64,000 nucleotides of DNA from Halobacterium sp. KA-4 (GTDB lineage: Archaea > Halobacteriota > Halobacteria > Halobacteriales > Halobacteriaceae), in NCBI RefSeq assembly GCF_021028995.1, contig NZ_JAJJZG010000006.1, positions 1-64,000 of the forward strand. Reading direction: 5' to 3'. The notes beneath the pieces were generated by a model that was not told the DNA's origin, did no database searches, and worked only from the letters and a program-made list of their open reading frames with translations. Within the stretch, counting starts at the first letter, position 1. The number at the start of each line of letters is the position of its first letter. The position numbers were made by a program, and so were the translations under genes. Of this stretch, positions 7,705 to 14,439 are shown piece after piece.

Positions 7705-7940
7705 AGGGTAGTTGCTAGCCGCTCGAACCCGGTTCCCTGACGGTACGATTTGTTTACACTCAGCCAAACATTCTCGAAGCAGTCGTGGGACTCGTGGAAC
7801 TCCCCGCTGTTGTAGAGGCGGACGCCGTGCTCCGTCGCGCGTCGTAGCGTCGCGTGCTCCCACACCCGGCGGTCGGCGAGCCAGCCGGTCGGGTTCCCCA
7901 GCGGCGGCGCGACGCTCGGGTCGCGGGTGTGGTCGTCCAT
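7701..7940 (-). pseudogene. host DUF309 gene truncated by the element
   Basis: An ATG at 7940 opens a frame of 79 codons. Codons 1-59 are a normal DUF309 N-terminus ([32 protein letters not shown]). The last 20 (LSVNKSYRQ...) are unrelated, and the family's C-terminal two thirds is missing. Similarity stops near 7764, taken as the element/chromosome junction. The stop codon TGA (7703-7701) overlaps the ATG of the element's own DUF309 gene. The missing part of the host gene would be expected at the other end of the element. Confidence 0.7.
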
Positions 7941-8041
7941 CACGACCGGCTTGGACCTGGCGGGCCGTAATCCCGTCGGTGGGCCCTCCACGATGGCCGC
8001 AACGGCAACCCCTATGCGTCCGCGTCCGCTACGACGTGACG

Positions 8042-8878
8042 ATGCGAGTCGAACAGATAGGCGACGGCGAACCCGAAGTGGCGGTCGTCGGGAGCGTCCA
8101 CGGCGACGAGCCCTGCGGCGCTCACGCAGTCCAGCGACTGCTCGACGCCGACCTCGACGTACTCGAACCCGTGAAACTCGTCGTCGCGAACGAGCGCGCG
8201 CTCGAGGAGAACGTCCGCTACCTCGACGCCGACCTCAACCGCTCGTTCGGCGAGGACGTCCCCGACGACGCCCACGAGGTCGAACTCGCCCACCGCCTCG
8301 CCGACGAAATCCGGGGCTGTACCGTGCTGTCGCTGCACTCCACGCAGTCCCACGCCGACCCGTTCGCCATCACCGCGGGCTTCGACGGCCAGATTCCGGA
8401 CGTCGTCCCGCGACTCCCCATAGTCGCGACCGTCGACACCCAGGGCTTCGGCGAAGGCCGACTATTCGCGTCCGACGCGGACATCATCGAGGCCGAGGCC
8501 GGCCTCCAGGGCACGGAGACGGCCGCGGAGAACGCGTTCCGCCTCGCACGCGAGTTCCTCACCGCGGTCGGCGCGCTCCCCGGGAGCGCAGTCGAACGCG
8601 AGATTCCGGTCTTCGAGATGGGCGAGTCAATTCCCAAACCCCCGGCCGACGAGTACGAGGTGTTCGTCGAGAACTTCGAGCGCGTCGAGCGCGGCGAGAC
8701 ATTCGCCGCCGCGGACGGCCACGAACTCGTCGCCGACGACCCCTTCTATCCGGTGCTGTTGTCGCCGTACGGGTACGCCGGCCAGTTCGGCTACCGCGGC
8801 CAACACCGCGGCACCGTCGGTCAGTCCTCAGACGGCGCGAACTCCACGAGCGTCAACTCCCTGTCCAGCGCGCAGTAG
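8042..8878 (+). CDS. succinylglutamate desuccinylase/aspartoacylase-family zinc hydrolase
   Basis: A 278-residue M14-like carboxypeptidase-fold enzyme. [10 protein letters not shown] (His20, Glu23) and LSLHST supply the expected zinc ligands, and DLNRSFG is the conserved substrate-binding block of the AstE/AspA family. Archaeal members have unproven substrates, so deacylation of an N-acyl amino acid or similar compound is all that can be said. The ATG at 8042 fits the start of the family domain. Its 3' end overlaps the convergent UPF0179 gene by 58 bp. Confidence 0.8.
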   Translation: MRVEQIGDGEPEVAVVGSVHGDEPCGAHAVQRLLDADLDVLEPVKLVVANERALEENVRYLDADLNRSFGEDVPDDAHEVELAHRLADEIRGCTVLSLHSTQSHADPFAITAGFDGQIPDVVPRLPIVATVDTQGFGEGRLFASDADIIEAEAGLQGTETAAENAFRLAREFLTAVGALPGSAVEREIPVFEMGESIPKPPADEYEVFVENFERVERGETFAAADGHELVADDPFYPVLLSPYGYAGQFGYRGQHRGTVGQSSDGANSTSVNSLSSAQ

Positions 8879-9267
8879 TCGTGGGGCGGGTCCCCGAGAA
8901 TCTCCTGAATCTGATACTCCTCGCCGAACTCCGCGCCCACCGGCTCACAGTACTCGTGGCTCGGACACTCCGTGTGGGGGCACGGCCCCGCTAACTTCCC
9001 CTTGCTCCCAGCGTACGCGCCCTTCGACGGCACGTTCGCCTTCACGGACGTCGGCTCCACGTCCACCGCGACCACGCCCTCGTCGTGGACCGCGCAATCC
9101 AGCACCTGGCCGCCCTCTCGGACTTCGGTGACCTCGTAGCGCACGCCCTCCTCCAGCGTCAGACACTGCTTGCGGTACGGACACCCCTCGCAGGCTGAGG
9201 ACTCCCCGCGATAGACGAACTCCGTACCCGGCTCGGCGAGCCGCGACCCGAGCAGCGTGATAGACAT
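8821..9267 (-). CDS. UPF0179 family protein
   Basis: A 148-residue protein of the archaeal UPF0179 family, rich in cysteine pairs (CEGCPYRKQC, CPHTECPSHEYC) that could bind a metal or Fe-S cluster. Its role is unknown. The ATG at 9267 gives the family's normal N-terminus (MSITLLGSR). Its 3' end runs into the convergent hydrolase gene. Confidence 0.8.
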   Translation of the reverse strand: MSITLLGSRLAEPGTEFVYRGESSACEGCPYRKQCLTLEEGVRYEVTEVREGGQVLDCAVHDEGVVAVDVEPTSVKANVPSKGAYAGSKGKLAGPCPHTECPSHEYCEPVGAEFGEEYQIQEILGDPPHDYCALDRELTLVEFAPSED

Positions 9268-9368
9268 ACGCGGCGATTCGGCTCGCGCGTGGTTAAGCCT
9301 CCCGCCAGCAGGACGGTCTGGAATCGTCTGGGTCGAAGGTGCTCGGAGTGATACGGCAACTCTGGAAG
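9268..9368. other. start of a 455-bp gene-free stretch (9268-9722)
   Basis: No gene is seen between the UPF0179 start (9267) and the kinase start (9723). The first 100 bp hold only the UPF0179 promoter side. Most of the gap is filled by the paired hairpin element at 9369-9639, and the last 80 bp lead into the kinase gene. Confidence 0.6.
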
Positions 9369-9639
9369 ACACCACCTCGAAAGCCCCGAGGCTGTAGACT
9401 CGTGCGCCTCGCTGCGCGCCTCGTTCGCTTCGCTCTCTCGGTGCTTACTTCGGCGTACTTCGCCGAGCGACCCGCCCCTTTCAATCCGCCCGTAGCCGGT
9501 TGGTCAGCCGGTAACGGGCGGACTGAAAGGGGGGACTGGCTTCGGTCGCGCGGCTCGTTGCGCCCTTCGCTCACTCCGTTCGCTTCAGTGCTTACGTCGC
9601 CGTGCTTCCCGAAGCCAGTCGGGGCTTTCGAGGTGGTGT
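9369..9639. repeat. head-to-head pair of haloarchaeal hairpin repeats
   Basis: A 21-bp perfect inverted repeat (9369-9389 with 9619-9639) encloses a second, central inverted repeat (9475-9493 with 9514-9532; 18 of 19 bases pair). Each half therefore reads as one unit running from GGCGGAYTGAAAGGGG to GGGGCTTTCGAGGTGG, with about 75-80 bp of palindrome-rich variable sequence between. A single copy with the same ends lies at 16455-16565. The units contain no gene and look like a dispersed non-coding repeat. Confidence 0.75.
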
Positions 9640-9722
9640 TGTCGACCACTCGTGCGAGAACGCTCGTACGAACACCAGACCTAGCCCGAACATCTACCCG
9701 AGCGAGCACCGACAGCATAGGT

Positions 9723-10205
9723 GTGATACTGGTCGTGTGTGGGCCGCCGGGTGCGGGGAAAACCACGGTCGCGCTGGGCCTGAATCGGCGGCTCGAAGCC
9801 GACAGCTACGATTTTCAGGTGGTGCACACGGACGACCTCGCGACGCCGGTGTACGACCACTTGTTCGAGCGCGTCGCCGACGCCCCCGAAGCGAACTGGC
9901 TGCTCGACGGGACGTTCTACAAGGCGAAGTGGCAGGCGCGAATCCGGGGGTTCCCGGACGTCTACGTGGTGCTCGTGACCGCGGGCCGAGACACCTGTGT
10001 CCGGCGGAACTACGAGCGAGACGGAATCCCGGACCGTGCAGTGAAGACGATTTACGACGAGTTCGACTGGCCCGACGCGGACTTCACGGTCGACACCGAC
10101 ATCCTGCGCGTGGAGACCGCCGTCGACCTCGCGTACGAGCGCGTGCAGGAATGGCTCCGGGAGGCGGAGACAGTCGAGATAGGGGGCGAACGAGATGGGG
10201 CATAG
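9723..10205 (+). CDS. P-loop kinase-like protein (PSTK/adenylate-kinase-like)
   Basis: A 160-residue single-domain P-loop protein. Walker A is GPPGAGKTT at the N-terminus, followed by VVHTDDL and LLDGTFYKAKW, typical of small-molecule or tRNA kinases related to PSTK/Kti12. Archaeal members phosphorylate unknown substrates. The GTG at 9723 is the only start that puts the beta strand directly before the P-loop. The frame is open upstream only through the repeat element. Confidence 0.7.
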   Translation: MILVVCGPPGAGKTTVALGLNRRLEADSYDFQVVHTDDLATPVYDHLFERVADAPEANWLLDGTFYKAKWQARIRGFPDVYVVLVTAGRDTCVRRNYERDGIPDRAVKTIYDEFDWPDADFTVDTDILRVETAVDLAYERVQEWLREAETVEIGGERDGA

Positions 10206-10211
10206 CGGCGG

Positions 10212-10595
10212 TCAGTCCGTGAGTTTGTCGAGTTCGTCGAGATAGTCGTCGCGGGGAAGCTGGTAGGCGTCCCGGTAGTCGACGTCACCCGTGTCGAAGC
10301 GGGCGGCGAGATCGACCGCACCAGCGTCGGCGGCGTCGCGAGAGTCGAAGCGCGCGTCGGCGTCCTTGACGCGGACTTCGGGTTCGAGGCGGAGGGAGAC
10401 GAACCAACTGTCGGGCGCGGAGTGCGAGCGGCGCTTGCGCTCGGTTGGCGGGCGGCGCGCGACGCGAATCGTCGGGAGGCAGGGCGCGGGGAAGCGCTGG
10501 GTGTCGAAGACGTCGGGCCGGTAGACGAGAATCGCGCCGTCCTCGTCGTCGTTCCAGACCTGCCAGCCCTCGGAGAGGTCGTCGAACGCGGTCAT
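10212..10595 (-). CDS. haloarchaeal conserved protein (DUF5820-like)
   Basis: A 127-residue acidic soluble protein beginning MTAFDDLSEGWQVWNDD, with RPDVFDTQRFPAPCLPTI, a pattern I associate with the haloarchaea-only DUF5820 family. Its function is unknown. The ATG at 10595 is preferred over an upstream in-frame ATG that would add 23 basic residues. It is convergent with the kinase gene, 6 bp away. Confidence 0.65.
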   Translation of the reverse strand: MTAFDDLSEGWQVWNDDEDGAILVYRPDVFDTQRFPAPCLPTIRVARRPPTERKRRSHSAPDSWFVSLRLEPEVRVKDADARFDSRDAADAGAVDLAARFDTGDVDYRDAYQLPRDDYLDELDKLTD

Positions 10596-10685
10596 GGGCG
10601 TCCTATCCCGCGAACGCCGTAAGGTCTGCCGGTTCGCGGCGAGCCGGAAGCCGACTATCGGCACGGCGTTCGGTACTGGCTGTCG

Positions 10686-10789
10686 GTGAAAGTGAAGTCA
10701 GTCGTGGCTGTACCGCGATTGCGTGTTCACAGGTGGAATCGGTCCGCAGCTCGATAGTAGCCACACAGAATAGTTCGCTTCACTTTCAC
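10686..10789. repeat. possible MITE with 12-bp terminal inverted repeats
   Basis: GTGAAAGTGAAG (10686-10697) and its exact complement CTTCACTTTCAC (10778-10789) bound a 104-bp non-coding segment between two divergently placed genes. Inside the termini the two arms stay partly alike (GTGGCTGTAC against GTGGCTAC). No target duplication is obvious. The size and perfect termini fit a miniature inverted-repeat element. A long operator is the alternative. Confidence 0.45.
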
Positions 10790-10822
10790 TCCGCACCCCG
10801 GTTGGGCGTCGCAGTTCCTCGT

Positions 10823-11185
10823 TCAGGTGTCGGCCAGCGTGGCGGCTGCGTCGACGCTGTCCGCGTCGTCGCCGAGCCACTCCTCGGCCCACTCCTCGAT
10901 GGCGTCGAACACCGGGAACAGCGACTCACCCTTCGCGGTCAGCGAGTAGTACGTCGCGACGGGCGACTCCTCCTCGAGGCGGCGGTTGACGAACCCCATC
11001 TCTTGGAGGTCGTCGAGCACGCGCGAGAGCGTCCGCGAACTGGCGTCCGTCGAGCGTTTGAGCTCGTTGAACCGCTTCTCGCCTTCCTGAAGGTCGTGGA
11101 GCACGATGAGCCGCCACTGGGAGCCAATCTGTTCCAGCGAGTCGATGACGCTGCAAGCCTCCTCGCTGTATCGCTCGTCTGCCAT
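10823..11185 (-). CDS. HxlR-family winged-helix transcription regulator
   Basis: A 120-residue HxlR-type regulator: CSVIDSLEQIGSQWRLIVLH, then the recognition helix with SSRTLSRVLDDLQEMG, and a wing ending in YYSLTAKGE. The family binds DNA as dimers and often responds to redox or aldehyde stress. An N-terminal Cys is in the position used by redox-sensing members. The ATG at 11185 is preferred over one nine codons upstream. The possible MITE lies just past its 3' end. Confidence 0.85.
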   Translation of the reverse strand: MADERYSEEACSVIDSLEQIGSQWRLIVLHDLQEGEKRFNELKRSTDASSRTLSRVLDDLQEMGFVNRRLEEESPVATYYSLTAKGESLFPVFDAIEEWAEEWLGDDADSVDAAATLADT

Positions 11186-11326
11186 GTCCGACCGTACGCA
11201 GCGGGCACCCATAGTGGTTCCGACTGGAATCAGGTGTCAGAGTGACACTGCTGGGGTGACGCCGCCGTCACCGGATGGCCCCGAGGTTAGCGGAACGGTT
11301 TACGTGTGGGTGGCTTACTGGAAGGC

Positions 11327-11962
11327 ATGACAGACGCCGACCCCCACGCCGGACAGCCGGTTGAGCACCGCGGACCCGCACTCGAAGACGCCGACAGTGC
11401 CGTCATTCTGCTGCACGGTCGCGGCGCTCGCGCCAGCGGAATGCTCGGATTCGCCGAGGACCTCCCCAGCGAGGGCGCCGCGTTCGTCGCACCGCAGGCC
11501 GCCCGCGCGACGTGGTACCCGAACAGCTTCCTCGAACCCACCGAAGAGAACGAGCCGTGGTTCAGTTCCGCGCTCGGCCTGGTCAACGACGTCTTCGAGG
11601 ACGTCACCGAGCACGTCCCCGCAGAGAACGTCGCGCTCCTCGGATTCTCGCAGGGTGCGTGTCTCGGCAGCGAGTTCGTCGCTCGGAACCCCCACGAGTA
11701 CGGCGGATTCGTCGCGTTCTCCGGCGGCCTCCACGGCCCTGAAGGCACCACGCACGAACACGAGGGTGACCTCGAAGGCACGCCAATCTTCCTCGGCTGC
11801 AGCGACCGCGACCCCCACATCCCCGAGGAGCGCGTCCACGAGACCCGCGACGTCTTCGAGGCGATGAACGCCGACGTCACCGAGCGCATCTACGAGGGCA
11901 TGGGTCACACCGTCAACCAAGACGAACTCGAACACGCCGCCGACATCGTCGGCGACCTCTGA
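11327..11962 (+). CDS. phospholipase/carboxylesterase-family alpha/beta hydrolase
   Basis: A 211-residue alpha/beta hydrolase with VILLHGRGA near the N-terminus, the nucleophile elbow GFSQGA, a SDRDPHIPEER region holding the acid and a late GMGHTV histidine: a complete Ser-Asp-His triad of the carboxylesterase/dienelactone hydrolase type. The substrate is unknown. The ATG at 11327 follows a TATA-like GTTTACG about 28 bp upstream. Confidence 0.85.
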   Translation: MTDADPHAGQPVEHRGPALEDADSAVILLHGRGARASGMLGFAEDLPSEGAAFVAPQAARATWYPNSFLEPTEENEPWFSSALGLVNDVFEDVTEHVPAENVALLGFSQGACLGSEFVARNPHEYGGFVAFSGGLHGPEGTTHEHEGDLEGTPIFLGCSDRDPHIPEERVHETRDVFEAMNADVTERIYEGMGHTVNQDELEHAADIVGDL

Positions 11963-12010
11963 CCCGCCGCGACCTGTAGGTTTACCCGCGGCCGCTCCCT
12001 ACCAGTGAGT

Positions 12011-12448
12011 ATGAGTGACGCCAGTGACAGCGCCGACGCCGGCAGCGCGGACGCCAGCGACGTGCCCGAGACCGAGGCGGAGTGGCGCGAGCGTCTCAGC
12101 GACGACGAGTACGAGATTCTGCGCGAGGCGGGGACCGAACGCCCGTATTCCGGCGAGCACGTGGACCGCGACGAGGACGGCACGTACCGGTGTGCGGGCT
12201 GCGGCGAGGTGCTGTTCCACGCGGACACGAAGTTCGACGCGCACTGCGGGTGGCCGAGCTTCTGGGACGCCGCCGAGAGCGACGCCGTCGAACGCCGCCC
12301 CGACCACAGCAACGGCATGGAGCGCACGGAAGTCGTCTGCGCGACCTGCGGCGGCCACCTCGGCCACGTCTTTCAGGACGGGCCGGAACCCACTGGAGAA
12401 CGCTTCTGCATCAACTCCGCCGCGCTCGACTTCGACGCCCAGAATTAG
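12011..12448 (+). CDS. msrB: peptide-methionine (R)-S-oxide reductase MsrB
   Basis: A 145-residue MsrB, which reduces methionine-R-sulfoxide in proteins. The zinc pairs CAGCGE and CATCGG, the substrate block HCGWPSFWD and the catalytic cysteine in RFCINSAAL are all present. The ATG at 12011 is preferred over a GTG two codons upstream. An acidic 25-residue leader precedes the domain. Its stop overlaps the stop of the convergent MoaD-like gene by 3 bp. Confidence 0.93.
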   Translation: MSDASDSADAGSADASDVPETEAEWRERLSDDEYEILREAGTERPYSGEHVDRDEDGTYRCAGCGEVLFHADTKFDAHCGWPSFWDAAESDAVERRPDHSNGMERTEVVCATCGGHLGHVFQDGPEPTGERFCINSAALDFDAQN

Positions 12449-12855
12449 AAGCAGAACGAAAATGGGTAGGTGAGCGCGACGCGGTCGCCGTCCTCCAATT
12501 CGGTGGCGAACCCGTCGAGGAGTTCGTTGAACCGGCCGTTCACGAGCACGCGAGCGTACGCCCGGGTGCGCTCGCCTTCGGGGTTGCGCTCCCAGCGGCC
12601 GGGCGGGTCGCCGGGGTAGTTCGCCCACGTCGCAGCAGTCTCCTCTTCCTCGCTTTCCGCGAGCAGCATGTCTTCGAGGCCGTACTCGCCGAAGAACGCG
12701 TCGAGGAACTCCCCGAGCGTCGTCCCGTCGAAGGAGAACTCCATGCTGTGCGTGCCGAGCTCGCGGCGAACGTGGCCGGTCGCACGCAGTTCCACGGTGG
12801 TCTCACTCCGCTGACCGTCGACCTCACCGCCCTCCTCGCGGTTCTGAACGCTCAT
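12445..12855 (-). CDS. MoaD/ubiquitin-like beta-grasp protein without terminal diglycine
   Basis: A 136-residue protein whose C-terminal half follows the MoaD/ThiS/SAMP pattern (LGEFLDAFFGEYGLED, ARVLVNGRFNELLDG, ELEDGDRVALTYP), but it ends YPFSFCF instead of the Gly-Gly needed for adenylation and sulfur or protein conjugation. It may be a non-conjugating relative. About 45 acidic residues precede the fold or lie in an insertion. It is convergent with msrB. Confidence 0.65.
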   Translation of the reverse strand: MSVQNREEGGEVDGQRSETTVELRATGHVRRELGTHSMEFSFDGTTLGEFLDAFFGEYGLEDMLLAESEEEETAATWANYPGDPPGRWERNPEGERTRAYARVLVNGRFNELLDGFATELEDGDRVALTYPFSFCF

Positions 12856-12954
12856 ACGGGTCGTTCGCGCTTCGCCCGCCTAAACACAACCCCGAACGTA
12901 TTCGGTTCGGGCGACGGGAAACGCCTATCCCGTTCGCTGTCGAGGTTGCCAGTG

Positions 12955-13305
12955 ATGGATGAGGACCGCGAGTTCGCGCTCGAATCCCGGCTCACGAACC
13001 ATGGCTGCTACCTCCGCGAAGTTGCCGAATCCGGGGACACCTGCCACCTCACCTACCAGTCCGCGGCGGCCGACCAGCACGGCGAAATCCCCCAACAGCA
13101 GGTCGGGGACATAGTCAACGTCTTCCGGAAGCTGTTCGCCGACGCCGGCTGGTCGGTTCGTAGCGTGGAAGCGACCGTAACCGACCTCGACGACGAGCCA
13201 CTGGGGTCGTGGCGCGCGGAGCAGGAGTGGTTCGACGCACTCGCGGACGGCACCATGACCGAGGTCGAGTTCTCGCGTCGCGTCGTCGACAGCCTCGAAC
13301 CTTAG
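12955..13305 (+). CDS. haloarchaeal conserved hypothetical protein
   Basis: A 116-residue protein (MDEDREFALESRLTNHGCYL) with a TCHLTYQSAA strand region and a helix around QQQVGDIVNVFRKLFADAG. No family name is recalled. The ATG at 12955 is preceded by an in-frame GTG at 12952. It lies between two MoaD-like genes transcribed the other way, and its stop overlaps the stop of the convergent gene at 13302. Confidence 0.6.
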   Translation: MDEDREFALESRLTNHGCYLREVAESGDTCHLTYQSAAADQHGEIPQQQVGDIVNVFRKLFADAGWSVRSVEATVTDLDDEPLGSWRAEQEWFDALADGTMTEVEFSRRVVDSLEP

Positions 13306-13568
13306 CCGCCCGCGCGCATCGCCTTCCGCGAGAAGTCCTCGACGAGTTCCTCGAGTGTTTCCTCGCCGAACGCCTCGTCGGCCGCGAATTCGACGGTAAC
13401 TTCGGTGAGTTCCAGCGACGGCCCGATGGCGACTTTCTCCGCGGACAACTCGGCGCGCCAGCCGTCGCCCTCGACCGTGTCGTCGTCAACGATGGTGCCG
13501 CCGAGGTTCTCGAGGTAGTTCCGAGCGAGCCGCACGGAGATGCCGCGAAACTCCTTCTCCCGCTTCAC
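13302..13568 (-). CDS. conserved hypothetical protein translationally coupled to MoaD-like gene
   Basis: An 88-residue basic-N-terminus protein (MKREKEFRGISVRLARNYLE) with a beta-rich middle. It starts with GTG at 13568, overlapping the stop of the MoaD-like gene, so the two are co-translated. No function is known. The link to MoaD suggests a role in cofactor or sulfur chemistry, which is an inference. Confidence 0.65.
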   Translation of the reverse strand: MKREKEFRGISVRLARNYLENLGGTIVDDDTVEGDGWRAELSAEKVAIGPSLELTEVTVEFAADEAFGEETLEELVEDFSRKAMRAGG

Positions 13569-13864
13569 ACCACGTCCTCCGTCGCTGTTCCACCGGCGAC
13601 CGGTGGGAAGATGCTCAACTGGTCGCCGTCTTCGAGTTCCGTCTCCATGCCGTCGAGGTGTAGCACCTCGCGGCCGCTCTTCAGGACGTTGATGTGCGGG
13701 CGGAGGCCGCCGTTCTCGACGAGCTGGCCCGCCAAGCCATCGTACTCGGTTTCGAGTTCGCGGAGCACCTCGCCGACGGTCGTCCCCTCGTCGTACTCGC
13801 GCTCAACGACCTTCGTGCCGACTGCCTCACGGAAGGTCGCGAAGAAGCGGAGTTCGACGTTCAT
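13565..13864 (-). CDS. MoaD/SAMP-like beta-grasp protein with C-terminal tail after Gly-Gly
   Basis: A 99-residue protein with a complete MoaD fold pattern: ELRFFATFREAVG, VGEVLRELETEY, INVLKSGREVLHLDG, LEDGDQLSIFPPVAGG. MoaD supplies sulfur to molybdopterin; haloarchaeal SAMPs of this family also tag proteins. Both need Gly-Gly at the very end, yet here seven more residues (TATEDVV) follow, so it would need trimming or cannot be activated. It overlaps both neighbours by 4 bp and lies divergent from the tungsten enzyme gene, which uses this cofactor. Confidence 0.8.
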   Translation of the reverse strand: MNVELRFFATFREAVGTKVVEREYDEGTTVGEVLRELETEYDGLAGQLVENGGLRPHINVLKSGREVLHLDGMETELEDGDQLSIFPPVAGGTATEDVV

Positions 13865-14247
13865 GCGCCCCCGAACCGGATACCATCCTCGACGAGCCGC
13901 TGGTTGCGCTCGCGGTCCAGCGCTTCGCCGAGTTCGTCGTGGTCGTAAATCTGGGCGACGAGTTCCACGTGGAGGTTCCGCCACGAGATGGCGTAAATCG
14001 GCGACTGCCCCCACGCGCGCAGTTCCGGCACGAATTCGTCGTAGCGTTCGAGGCGCTCCTCCAGCCGCTCGACGGCGTCGACGACGTAGGATACGGCCTC
14101 CTCGTCGGAGTCCGCGGCGTCGATGGCGTCGTTGATGCGGCGCTCCCAGCCGGCGACGGCTTGCTGCATGTCCTTGCGCGTATCGTCGCTGTCGGCAGGG
14201 AGTGCGTCGAGAATCGGTTCCGGAACGCCGAGTGACACCGGCTCCAT
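13861..14247 (-). CDS. haloarchaeal conserved helical protein, first gene of the MoaD operon
   Basis: A 128-residue, mostly helical acidic protein (MEPVSLGVPEPILDALPADS; ERLEERLERYDEF). The ATG at 14247 is chosen over one at 14274 because the TATA-like CCTTTATG (minus strand, 14272-14279) sits about 28 bp upstream, giving a leaderless message as is common here. It overlaps the MoaD-like start by 4 bp. No family is recognised. Confidence 0.6.
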   Translation of the reverse strand: MEPVSLGVPEPILDALPADSDDTRKDMQQAVAGWERRINDAIDAADSDEEAVSYVVDAVERLEERLERYDEFVPELRAWGQSPIYAISWRNLHVELVAQIYDHDELGEALDRERNQRLVEDGIRFGGA

Positions 14248-14439
14248 GCCCGAACGTGGCACAGCGACGAGCATAAAGGTCCCGCCGCCGCCGAAATCTC
14301 CGGGACGGCGAAGCGTCGCGTGGCCGAAACGGGCGTCCCGAGTGGTCCGCTCGCCTTCGTAAATGTAACCAGTATCAGCTACGCGACCGTGGGAATCACT
14401 ATCGGGATACGGCCCGTATGTAACGAAAGAGCACCAACT

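Larger units (their letters stand above)
1..7765. mobile_element. right part of an integrated virus/plasmid-like element
   Basis: This block differs from the flanking chromosome. Its genes are short, mostly unrecognisable, and packed with overlapping stop/start codons. They use GAA and ATA codons more freely than the ribosomal genes further on. It carries a self-contained replication set (AEP primase and SF1 helicase), a divergent regulator and a repeat-rich origin-like stretch. The right end is placed where similarity to a host DUF309 reading frame stops, near 7764-7785. The left end and any integrase are outside the window. Whether it is a virus or an integrative plasmid cannot be decided from what is visible. 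Confidence 0.75.

Noticed and set aside
1-7765. Search for an integrase or tRNA target in the element
   Set aside because: None is visible in the window. The nearest tRNA is 20 kb away, so a DUF309 target is more likely than a tRNA.
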